This document shows positions 1 through 6,587 of a stretch of 12,004 bases of DNA, in pieces. The notes beneath the pieces are model-generated. The model was given only the letters and a program-made list of their open reading frames with translations, did not search any database and was not told the DNA's origin. The translations under genes and the position numbers were made by a program. This DNA comes from 20CM-4-69-16 sp035637455. Its GTDB lineage: Bacteria; Gemmatimonadota; Gemmatimonadetes; Gemmatimonadales; GWC2-71-9. Position 1 is the first letter of the stretch; every line of letters starts with the position of its first letter. The stretch spans positions 1-12,004 of the forward strand of contig DASPXE010000256.1 in assembly GCA_035637455.1 (NCBI GenBank), given 5' to 3'.

Positions 1-1
1 C

Positions 2-847
2 ACCGACGTCCACATCCACATCCAGCCGTGGCGCGAGCTCAAGCCGCAGGTGCTCGAGGTGCTGTGGCGCGGCAAGGAAGCCGAGCGGGACCGGCTGATT
101 CAGCTGATGGAGGACCCGCGCGCCCTGCTCGAGGTCATGGATGGCGCCGGGGTGTGGCGCGCGGGCCTCGTGAACTATCCCTCGCCCGACGTCATGGGCT
201 TCACCGACGCTACCAACACCTTCGCCGCGACGTACGCGCGCGCGAACCCGGAGCGCCTGCTCCCGTACGGAGGCGTGCACCCGCGGTTCACCCGGGACGC
301 GCGCGGGGACGTGGACCGGCTCATCGATCTCGGGATCCGGCTCCTCAAGATCCATCCGCCGCACCAGGGGTTTCCGGCCAACGCATACACCGCCGGGTTG
401 GACGCACTGGGTGCGATCTACCGGCGCTGCGAGGAGCGCGGCCTGCCGGTGATGGCGCACACCGGCACGAGCATCTTCCCCGGCGCCCGCTCCAAGTTCG
501 GGAACCCGATGGAGCTCGACGACGTGGCGATCGACTTTCCGGATCTTCCGCTCGTGATGGCGCATGGCGGCCGGCCGCTGTACATGGAGGAGGCGTTTTT
601 CATCCTGCGACGACACCGGCAGATCCGACTCGACGTCTCCGGGATTCCGCCTGCCCGACTGTTGGAGTACTTTCCGCGCCTGCCCGAGGTGGCCGACCGC
701 GTTCTGTGGGGAACGGACTGGCCGAGCCCGGGCGTCAAGGACATGCGGCAGAACATCGACCAGTTCGTCGCCCTGCCGCTCAGCGACGCGCACCGAAAGG
801 CGATTCTCGAGACCAATGCGCTGGCTTTGTTTCCTGCTGCTCGCTAG
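2..847 (+). CDS. Amidohydrolase family 2 (TIM-barrel metal-dependent hydrolase), 5' partial
   Basis: The reading frame is already open at the left edge, so the true start lies outside the window; 281 codons are visible. The first codons read TDVHIHIQPW, the HxH metal motif that follows beta-strand 1 in amidohydrolases. The other expected ligands are present: MAHTGTS (second His region, near base 460), MAHGGRP (third His, near 560) and GTDWPS (the Asp at bases 716-718). The ending ETNALALF is typical of the Amidohydro_2 family (ACMSD and related hydrolases and decarboxylases). Only a few residues appear to be missing before the HxH, and no signal peptide can be judged. The family hydrolyses or decarboxylates cyclic or carboxylated substrates; the substrate here is unknown. 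The stop codon lies 32 bases inside the next gene, which suggests translational coupling. An internal GTG at base 50 is not the start because it would remove the metal motif. Confidence 0.9.
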   Translation, partial: TDVHIHIQPWRELKPQVLEVLWRGKEAERDRLIQLMEDPRALLEVMDGAGVWRAGLVNYPSPDVMGFTDATNTFAATYARANPERLLPYGGVHPRFTRDARGDVDRLIDLGIRLLKIHPPHQGFPANAYTAGLDALGAIYRRCEERGLPVMAHTGTSIFPGARSKFGNPMELDDVAIDFPDLPLVMAHGGRPLYMEEAFFILRRHRQIRLDVSGIPPARLLEYFPRLPEVADRVLWGTDWPSPGVKDMRQNIDQFVALPLSDAHRKAILETNALALFPAAR

Positions 848-1589
848 CCCGGCGGCTGCTCAGGCGCCGGCCGCTGCCCCAGCTGGCCGCGCTGCCCCCG
901 TTCCTAAGGCGCTCCGATTCGATCTGGCGGCCCTTGCCGCCACGCGCGACTCGTTCGTTTTCCTCTTCAAAGGTGCCGAGCGAGGGTATGCGGTGTGGCA
1001 GTACGAGATCCGCCAGCTCGAAACGACCCAGGAGATCCTCTACACGGCGCACTCGGAGTTTCGACCGGTGGAGGAGGAGCGGCTGCGGGTCGTGCTGAAC
1101 CGGCTCACGGGCGAGCCGATCGCGACGTTCCACCATATCGATCTGTTTTCGCCGGCGAGCGATACCGTGATGGTCGAGCACGACCTCGAGGTGAAGCGCG
1201 GGGAGATCGGCGGGCGGCGCCGCGTGGGCACGCGGAGCGGGGCGGTCCAGCTCACGCCTGTCAGCCGGCCCCTGCCCCCTGGCACGGTGCTGTCCGACTA
1301 CAGCCTCTTCGCCGCCGCAGTCACGAACGCCCTTCCCGGCGACTCGCTCGCGGCCCGGGCGTACAGCGAGTTCGGTGACTCGCTCGCGACGCTCAGCTTC
1401 GTGGCCGAGGCACCGGTCACGATCGAGGTGCCGGCGGGCCGGTTCGAGGTCCTGCCCCTCAAGAGCCGCGGCTTCCGCGTGTTCACCACGCGCAGCGGCG
1501 TGCGCCGCGTCGTGAAGGGGGAGACGCTGGACGGCGTCTTCTCGTTCCAGCTGGCCGCGACGGGGCCCGTCGTACCGTCGCCCGAGTGA
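816..1589 (+). CDS. Small secreted beta-rich protein of unknown function, similar to the C-terminal domain of the downstream M16 protein
   Basis: This encodes 257 residues. I chose the ATG at 816 because it begins a good signal peptide (MRWLCFLLLASPAAAQA, probable cleavage after residue 16-17), although it overlaps the upstream amidohydrolase gene by 32 bases; no strong Shine-Dalgarno is visible. After a short Ala/Pro linker (17-32) the mature part has alternating polar and hydrophobic strands. I recognise no catalytic motif. The segment from PLPPGTVLSD (about 152) through VPAGRFEVLPL (205-215) to RRVVKGE (230-236) matches in order and spacing VLPPGTIDED, VPAGTFQAYHI and RRVVKTE at the C-terminus of the 732-residue M16 protein encoded at 2923-5121. 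The layout resembles DUF3108-like envelope domains, but that name is an inference. Its stop shares four bases (GTGA) with the start of the next gene, so it is probably made together with the M16 peptidases and works in the periplasm. Confidence 0.8.
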   Translation: MRWLCFLLLASPAAAQAPAAAPAGRAAPVPKALRFDLAALAATRDSFVFLFKGAERGYAVWQYEIRQLETTQEILYTAHSEFRPVEEERLRVVLNRLTGEPIATFHHIDLFSPASDTVMVEHDLEVKRGEIGGRRRVGTRSGAVQLTPVSRPLPPGTVLSDYSLFAAAVTNALPGDSLAARAYSEFGDSLATLSFVAEAPVTIEVPAGRFEVLPLKSRGFRVFTTRSGVRRVVKGETLDGVFSFQLAATGPVVPSPE

Positions 1590-2926
1590 GCATGCATTGC
1601 GTTGCGCTCGTCGCCGCGCTGCTCGCCGTGCAAGGCGGCCGGATCGGCTACGAGTCCTTCGCCCTGCCCAACGGGCTGCGCGTGCTGTACTCGGAGGACC
1701 ACTCGACGCCGGTCGTTACGGTGGACCTGTGGTACTACACCGGCGCTCGCAACGAGCGGCCGGGCCGCTCGGGGTTCGCCCATCTATTCGAGCATATGAT
1801 GTTCCAGGGATCGGCGCACGTGAAGAAGAGCGAGCACTTCCAGCTGGTGCAGCGCGCCGGCGGCACCCTCAACGGCTCCACGCACGACGACTATACGAAC
1901 TACTATGAAACCATCCCGTCCAACCGCTTGAACCTCGCCCTCTGGCTCGAGGCGGACCGGATGCGGTCGCTCGCCGTCACCCAGGAGAACCTGGAGAACC
2001 AGCGCGCCACGGTGAAAGAAGAAAAGCGGCTGCGCGTCGACAACCAGCCGTACGCCCCGACGTTCCGGAACGCGATCCTCTGGCCGTTCGACAGCACGAC
2101 GTGCTTCGCGTACGCGCACCCGAGCATCGGCTCGATGGACGACCTCGACGCCGCGAAGCTCGAGGACGTCAAGGCGTACTTCAGCACGTATTACGCGCCC
2201 AACAACGCCACGCTGGTCGTGGTGGGCGACTTCCGCCCGGTCGAGCTGCGCCGGCTCGTGAACCAGTACTTCGCCGACATTCCCAGCCAGTCGCCGCCGC
2301 CCGCCGTGAGTTGCCAGTACAAGCTGGCCCCGGGCCCGGCGCGCCGCGACGTCGAAGACGAGCACGCCAACCTGGCGGCGGCCTTCCGCATCTACCGGCT
2401 GCCGCCGCACACCGATCCCGACATTCCCGCCATCGAGCTGCTGAACGTGATCCTGGGCCAGGGCGAGAGCTCACGCCTGAACGTCGGCGTGGTCCGGCGA
2501 GACAAAGCCGCGCTGCAGGCCGGCATGTTCGCGTTGACCGAGCGACGCGGCCCCGGTGTACTCGTCGCCTTCGGCATCGCGAATCAGGGGGTCGCCGTCC
2601 AGGCGCTGGACAGCCTGATCGGCGCCCAGCTGGACAGCGTACGCCGCGCTGGCGTCACGCCGGACGAGCTGACCCGCGCACGGAACGCCTTTCGGGCCGA
2701 CTTCATTCACGAGCGGGAGACGAGCTTCGGGCGGGCGGAGGCGCTGCAGCACTATAGCCTGTTTCACGGGTCGGTGGCGGAAGTCAACAGCGACCTCGAC
2801 CGCTACCTCGCCGTGTCCGCCGCCGACATTCAGCGCGCGGCTACGAAGTACCTGGACCCCGCGAACTCGGTGGTGGTCATCGTACGGCCGAAGGCAGCCG
2901 CGGCGGATTCTGGGGCGGCGAAGTGA
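1586..2926 (+). CDS. Secreted M16 family zinc metallopeptidase, catalytic subunit
   Basis: This is a 446-residue M16B-type (mitochondrial processing peptidase/PqqL-like) peptidase. A short hydrophobic N-terminus (MHCVALVAALLAVQG) looks like a signal peptide. The inverted zinc motif HLFEH (residues 66-70) sits in the context GFAHLFEHMMFQGS, and E146 in TVKEEKR lies 76 residues after the second His, as expected for the third zinc ligand. Both the N-terminal and the C-terminal M16 halves are present. In the C-terminal half the usual substrate-binding pair (R then Y seven residues later) reads R304 and Q311, so the Tyr is missing. That is the pattern of the catalytic partner in heterodimeric M16B enzymes, whose other subunit supplies R/Y; the next gene does exactly that. 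The start may be GTG 1586, overlapping the upstream TGA, or ATG 1592; no convincing Shine-Dalgarno decides it. Peptide substrate unknown. Confidence 0.93.
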   Translation: MSMHCVALVAALLAVQGGRIGYESFALPNGLRVLYSEDHSTPVVTVDLWYYTGARNERPGRSGFAHLFEHMMFQGSAHVKKSEHFQLVQRAGGTLNGSTHDDYTNYYETIPSNRLNLALWLEADRMRSLAVTQENLENQRATVKEEKRLRVDNQPYAPTFRNAILWPFDSTTCFAYAHPSIGSMDDLDAAKLEDVKAYFSTYYAPNNATLVVVGDFRPVELRRLVNQYFADIPSQSPPPAVSCQYKLAPGPARRDVEDEHANLAAAFRIYRLPPHTDPDIPAIELLNVILGQGESSRLNVGVVRRDKAALQAGMFALTERRGPGVLVAFGIANQGVAVQALDSLIGAQLDSVRRAGVTPDELTRARNAFRADFIHERETSFGRAEALQHYSLFHGSVAEVNSDLDRYLAVSAADIQRAATKYLDPANSVVVIVRPKAAAADSGAAK

Positions 2927-5121
2927 GTGAGCCCCGCCCGCTCCGTTCCCACCCTGAAGGGTGGGCTCGGCGAGGCGCAACGCTGAAGCGTGGTGTGCTT
3001 CAGCACAGTGCCGTGCCGAGCCCACGCTTCAGCGTGGGGATCACAGCGCTCGGCCTCGCGATGCTGTTGTCCGCCTATCCGCTTATCCGCCTGTCCGCCC
3101 AAGCCTTTCCCAGGACGCCCCCCCGCCCCACCCCGCTCTCGCCGGTGCGCTTCCCCCCGTTCAAGGAGGCGACGCTCGCGAGCGGGCTGCAGCTCGTCGT
3201 GGTCGAGCACCATGAGCTGCCTGTGGTCTCCGTGAGCCTGAGCTTCCGCGCTGGCGGGATCTACGACCCGCCCGGAAAAGAAGGGCTGGCGGAGCTCGTC
3301 GCGGAGCTCCTCACCAAGGGCACGACGAGTCGCTCCGCCGAGCAGATGGCTGCCACGATCGAAGGCGTGGGCGGCAGCCTTGCGGCGTCCGCCAGCGAGG
3401 ACTTCCTCACGATCTCGGCCGACGCTCTGAGCGATCAGGTCGAACTGGTGTTCGACCTGCTGGGGGACGTGTTGCGACACGCCACGTTTCCGGAGAGCGA
3501 GCTGGCGCTGGCGCGCACACGCGCGCTCTCGACCCTGGCCCTCGAGCTGTCCCAGCCCGCATCGATCGCCGGCCGGATCTTCGCCAAGGAGATCTACGGC
3601 CCGAATCCGTATGGGCGCGGCGCCACGCGCGAGAGCTACAACGCGGTCACGCGAGACGACGTGGCCCAGTTCGCGGCGGAGCGGGTGCGTCCGGCCGGCG
3701 CGCTGCTCGTGGTGGCGGGGGACGTCACCGAGCTGCGGGTGCGCGGGCTCGTCGAGCAGGCGTTCGCGGACTGGCGCGGCGGTCCTTCGGCCCCGCGGGC
3801 GCTGCCGCCGCCCCCTGCGACGGCGGCGACCGACATCCTGCTCGTGCACCGGTCCGGATCGACGCAGGCGAACATCGTGCTGGGCAATACGACCATCCTG
3901 CCAACGGATCCTGGGTACTACCCGGGGCGGATCGCAACCCAAGTGCTCGGCGGCGGCGCCGACTCGCGGCTGTTTCTCATCCTGCGCGAGCAGAAGGGCT
4001 GGACATACGGCGCGTACGCCAATCTGCGGCGCTACCGAGGGCTGGGGTATTGGCAGGCGACCGCCGAGGTGCGCACCGAGGTGGCTGACAGCGCGCTGAG
4101 CGAGCTGCTGCGTCAACTGGACCGCATCCGGACCCAAGCTATCTCCGACTCCGAGCTCGCGGCGGCGAAGGGATTCCTCGTCGGCTCGTTCCCACTCACG
4201 ATCGAGACGCCGAGCCAGATCGCCGGGCAGGTGGCGAACGCCAAGCTGCTGGGCCTGGGCGACGACTACCTGCGGTTGTATCGGGAGCGGTTGGCGGCGG
4301 TCACTCCCCTCGCGGCGCGAGCATCGGCGGCCCGGCTATACCGGCGCGGGGCGCTGACGATTGTAGTAGTGGGCGACGCAACGCAGCTGTATGACCGGCT
4401 CAAGGTGATTGCGCCCGTGCGGTTGGTGGACGTCGACGGAAAGCCGCTCACCACCGCCGAGCTCACCCCGAAAGCGGCGCCGGTGGCGCTGGACCCGGCG
4501 CAGTTCGGTCCGCACACAGATAGTTCGCGCGTCCTGTTCCAGGGGAACCCGGTCGGCACGAGCGTGGCGACGGTGCGGCGCACCGCCGACTCGCTCGTCT
4601 ACACCGAGCAGAGCAATCTCGGTGGCGGCGCCTTTCAACAACAGGTCACGCTGGTGCTCGACCCCGCGGATGGCTCGAGCCGCCGGCTCGACCGCGTGAC
4701 GATTCAGCAGGGACAGCGCAGCGAGACGCACCTGACCTACACCGGCGGCCGGGTGAAGGGGCGGAGCGCGACGTCTCAGCCGGACGGAAGCACCAAGCCG
4801 TTCGACATCGACACGGTGCTGCCGCCGGGCACGATCGACGAAGACGCCGTTGCCTTCTCGGTGCCGGCGTTCCCGCTCGAGTCGGGGAAGAGCTTTGCCG
4901 TGAACTTCTTTTCGCCGAGCGAAGGCACCGTGAAGCTGCTCACGTTCAAGGTCGGAGCGCAGGAGAGCGTGGTCGTGCCGGCCGGTACGTTCCAGGCGTA
5001 CCACATCGCCGTTACCGGGTCGCGCGTGCCGTTCGTGATGTACGTAAGCGGCACCGCGCCCCGCCGCGTCGTGAAGACGGAGTATGTCGGCCAGCCGCTC
5101 GTCGTGGAGCTCGTGAAGTAA
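2923..5121 (+). CDS. Secreted M16 family protein, non-catalytic partner subunit with fused C-terminal beta-rich domain
   Basis: This encodes 732 residues from the GTG at 2923, which overlaps the upstream TGA in the same GTGA arrangement as the preceding gene. In-frame alternatives are GTG 3034 and ATG 3061. The hydrophobic stretch around residues 40-61, ending LSAQA, looks like a signal peptide and is retained by all three starts. M16 halves span about residues 75-270 and 300-500. The zinc motif is lost: where HxxEH should be, the protein reads ELVAE (124-128). The substrate-binding pair R355 and Y362 (LREQKGWTYG) is kept. This is the non-catalytic subunit pattern, so a heterodimer with the preceding M16 is likely. 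Residues about 530-732 form an extra domain not usual in M16 proteins (typically about 420-480 residues) and resemble the secreted protein at 816-1589. Residues 9-39 are encoded by a palindromic repeat element, which makes the true start uncertain. Confidence 0.88.
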   Translation: MSEPRPLRSHPEGWARRGATLKRGVLQHSAVPSPRFSVGITALGLAMLLSAYPLIRLSAQAFPRTPPRPTPLSPVRFPPFKEATLASGLQLVVVEHHELPVVSVSLSFRAGGIYDPPGKEGLAELVAELLTKGTTSRSAEQMAATIEGVGGSLAASASEDFLTISADALSDQVELVFDLLGDVLRHATFPESELALARTRALSTLALELSQPASIAGRIFAKEIYGPNPYGRGATRESYNAVTRDDVAQFAAERVRPAGALLVVAGDVTELRVRGLVEQAFADWRGGPSAPRALPPPPATAATDILLVHRSGSTQANIVLGNTTILPTDPGYYPGRIATQVLGGGADSRLFLILREQKGWTYGAYANLRRYRGLGYWQATAEVRTEVADSALSELLRQLDRIRTQAISDSELAAAKGFLVGSFPLTIETPSQIAGQVANAKLLGLGDDYLRLYRERLAAVTPLAARASAARLYRRGALTIVVVGDATQLYDRLKVIAPVRLVDVDGKPLTTAELTPKAAPVALDPAQFGPHTDSSRVLFQGNPVGTSVATVRRTADSLVYTEQSNLGGGAFQQQVTLVLDPADGSSRRLDRVTIQQGQRSETHLTYTGGRVKGRSATSQPDGSTKPFDIDTVLPPGTIDEDAVAFSVPAFPLESGKSFAVNFFSPSEGTVKLLTFKVGAQESVVVPAGTFQAYHIAVTGSRVPFVMYVSGTAPRRVVKTEYVGQPLVVELVK
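2948..3038. repeat. REP/BIME-like symmetric hairpin element
   Basis: Four small hairpins with TGAA or TTCA loops lie at 2948-2965 (7-bp arms CCCACCC/GGGTGGG), 2980-2991 (ACGC/GCGT), 2995-3006 (GTGC/GCAC) and 3021-3038 (CCCACGC/GCGTGGG). The first two have TGAA loops and the last two TTCA loops. Longer arms GGGCTCGGC (2963-2971) and GCCGAGCCC (3015-3023) also pair, and GCTGAAGC (2982-2989) pairs with GCTTCAGC (2997-3004). All pairs are centred on base 2993, so the whole stretch is one imperfect inverted repeat made of smaller hairpins. Arm bases differ between left and right hairpins but stay complementary within each. This looks like a dispersed palindromic repeat; whether it is multicopy in the genome cannot be seen here. 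Confidence 0.8.
3068..3099 (+). repeat. Four-copy octamer tandem repeat, consensus TRTCCGCY
   Basis: There are four consecutive 8-base units in perfect register: TGTCCGCC (3068-3075), TATCCGCT (3076-3083), TATCCGCC (3084-3091) and TGTCCGCC (3092-3099). The array lies in the reading frame of the second M16 gene and encodes the end of its apparent signal peptide (LSAYPLIRLSAQ). Three units make 24 bases, so the protein repeats with an eight-residue period (LSAYPLIR then LSA). The array sits 29 bases after the hairpin element. Confidence 0.75.
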
Positions 5122-5130
5122 CCCCCATGC

Positions 5131-5136
5131 GGAGGG
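5131..5136 (+). promoter_or_regulatory. Ribosome binding site of the lipoprotein amidohydrolase
   Basis: GGAGGG lies five bases before the ATG at 5142. It is the strongest Shine-Dalgarno in the + strand block. It decides between the ATG at 5127, which precedes it, and the ATG at 5142, in favour of the latter. Confidence 0.75.
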
Positions 5137-5141
5137 ACGTG

Positions 5142-6587
5142 ATGCGTAACCCCGTGTATCTGCTGGTCGCGCTGGCGATCGGTTGCGCCTCGGCGGGCGC
5201 ACGCCGCACCGGAACAGCGAGTCCGGCCGCCCCCGCCACGCCCGCGCAGGCCCCGGCGTCGCAGGCGGCCGCGGAGAGCGCCAGCGTCGACCGAGCGCAG
5301 TACCCGTCGACTTATCGTCGTCACCCCAATCCACCGGTGCTGATCCGGAACGCGACCGTCATGACGGCCACGGGTCAGGAGATCCGCAACGGGTCCATCG
5401 TGCTCCAGGACGGGCGGATCGTCGCGGTGGGGGAGAAGGTGGACGCCCCGGCCGGCGCGGTGGTGGTGGACGGGACCGGGAGGTACGTCACGCCGGGATT
5501 GATCGACGACCATTCGCACCTCGGCGTGTACGCCGCGCCCGGCACCGATGCCGAATCGGACGGTAACGAGGCGACGAACCCCGTCACGTCGGAGGTCTGG
5601 GCCGAGCACTCGTTCTGGCCCCAAGACCCGCAGATCCCGCTGGCCATCGCGGGCGGCATCACGACGATCCAGGCGCTGCCCGGCTCGGCGAACCTGATCG
5701 GCGGCCGCAGCGCGATCCTCAAGCTCGTGCCGGCGCGGACGGTGCAGGAGATGAAATTCCCCGGGGCGCGGTACGGCCTGAAGATGGCGTGCGGGGAGAA
5801 TCCGAAGCGCGTGTACGGGCGGCGCGGCGGCCCCTCGACCCGGATGGGCAACATGGCGGGCTACCGCACTGCCTTCATTCAGGCCGAGGCGTATCGCCGC
5901 AAGTGGGACAGCTGGAACAAGGACAAGAAGGGCGATCCCCCGGAGCGCAACCTGCGGCTCGAGACGCTCGCCGAGGTGCTACGCGGCAACATGTACGTGC
6001 AGAACCACTGCTACCGCGCCGACGAAATGGCCCAGATGGTCGACCTGGCGCACGAGTTCGGCTTCAGGATCCGGTCATTCCACCACGCCGTGGAGTCCTA
6101 CAAGATCGCCGACTTGCTGGCGAAGGAAGGGACGTCGGTGTCGGTGTGGGCGGACTGGTGGGGGTTCAAGGAAGAGGCGATGGACGGGATCCAGCAGAAC
6201 GCGGCCCTCAACCAGCAGGCCGGCGGGCGTCCGGTGATTCACTCCGACAGCCCGAGCGGCATCCAGCGGCTGAACCAGGAGGCTGCGAAGGCGATGTACG
6301 CGGGCCAGCGGGCCGGCATACCGATCACGCGTGACCAGGCGCTCCGCTGGATCACGGCCAATCCCGCCTGGACCCTGGGGATCGACTCGGTCGTCGGCAC
6401 GCTCGCGCCGGGGAAGATGGCCGACGTGGTCGTCTGGTCGGGGGACCCGTTCTCCGTGTACGCGAGGGCCGTACAGGTCTACAACGACGGCTGGCTGGTG
6501 TACGACCGGAGCGATCCGGCACACCAGCCCCGCACCGATTTCGAGCTGGGCCAGGTGCCAGCGTCGGGAGCCGGGAGCGACCGATGA
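5142..6587 (+). CDS. Lipoprotein amidohydrolase (imidazolonepropionase-like, COG1228 type), metal site intact
   Basis: This encodes 481 residues from ATG 5142, chosen for its GGAGGG ribosome binding site; ATG 5127 in the same frame would add five residues. The N-terminus MRNPVYLLVALAIGCASAG looks like a lipoprotein signal peptide with Cys15 as lipidation site, followed by an Ala/Pro-rich tether (about 20-50), so the enzyme is probably anchored on the periplasmic side. The composite amidohydrolase fold starts near residue 65. Metal ligands are visible: H124 and H126 in TPGLIDDHSHLG, H289 in NHCYRADE, H314/H315 in SFHHAVE and D369 in IHSDSPSG. The C-terminal strand GKMADVVVWSGDPF is typical of the family. 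Members hydrolyse cyclic amides or peptides such as imidazolonepropionate or Xaa-Pro; the substrate here is unknown. The gene lies 20 bases after the M16 pair, and its stop overlaps the next start as ATGA. Confidence 0.92.
   Translation: MRNPVYLLVALAIGCASAGARRTGTASPAAPATPAQAPASQAAAESASVDRAQYPSTYRRHPNPPVLIRNATVMTATGQEIRNGSIVLQDGRIVAVGEKVDAPAGAVVVDGTGRYVTPGLIDDHSHLGVYAAPGTDAESDGNEATNPVTSEVWAEHSFWPQDPQIPLAIAGGITTIQALPGSANLIGGRSAILKLVPARTVQEMKFPGARYGLKMACGENPKRVYGRRGGPSTRMGNMAGYRTAFIQAEAYRRKWDSWNKDKKGDPPERNLRLETLAEVLRGNMYVQNHCYRADEMAQMVDLAHEFGFRIRSFHHAVESYKIADLLAKEGTSVSVWADWWGFKEEAMDGIQQNAALNQQAGGRPVIHSDSPSGIQRLNQEAAKAMYAGQRAGIPITRDQALRWITANPAWTLGIDSVVGTLAPGKMADVVVWSGDPFSVYARAVQVYNDGWLVYDRSDPAHQPRTDFELGQVPASGAGSDR

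Noticed and set aside
564..815. Upstream extension of the small secreted protein to an earlier start
   Set aside because: The extension is Arg/Ser-rich shadow of the amidohydrolase frame and would bury the signal peptide that begins at 816.
28..1098. A 356-codon + strand frame overlapping the first two genes
   Set aside because: It is a frame-shifted shadow, Arg/Pro/Ala-rich; the overlapping frames contain amidohydrolase motifs and a signal peptide.
2830..4137. A 435-codon open frame on the - strand across the M16 pair
   Set aside because: It is antisense to coding sequence, rich in Arg/Gln/His, without any recognisable domain.
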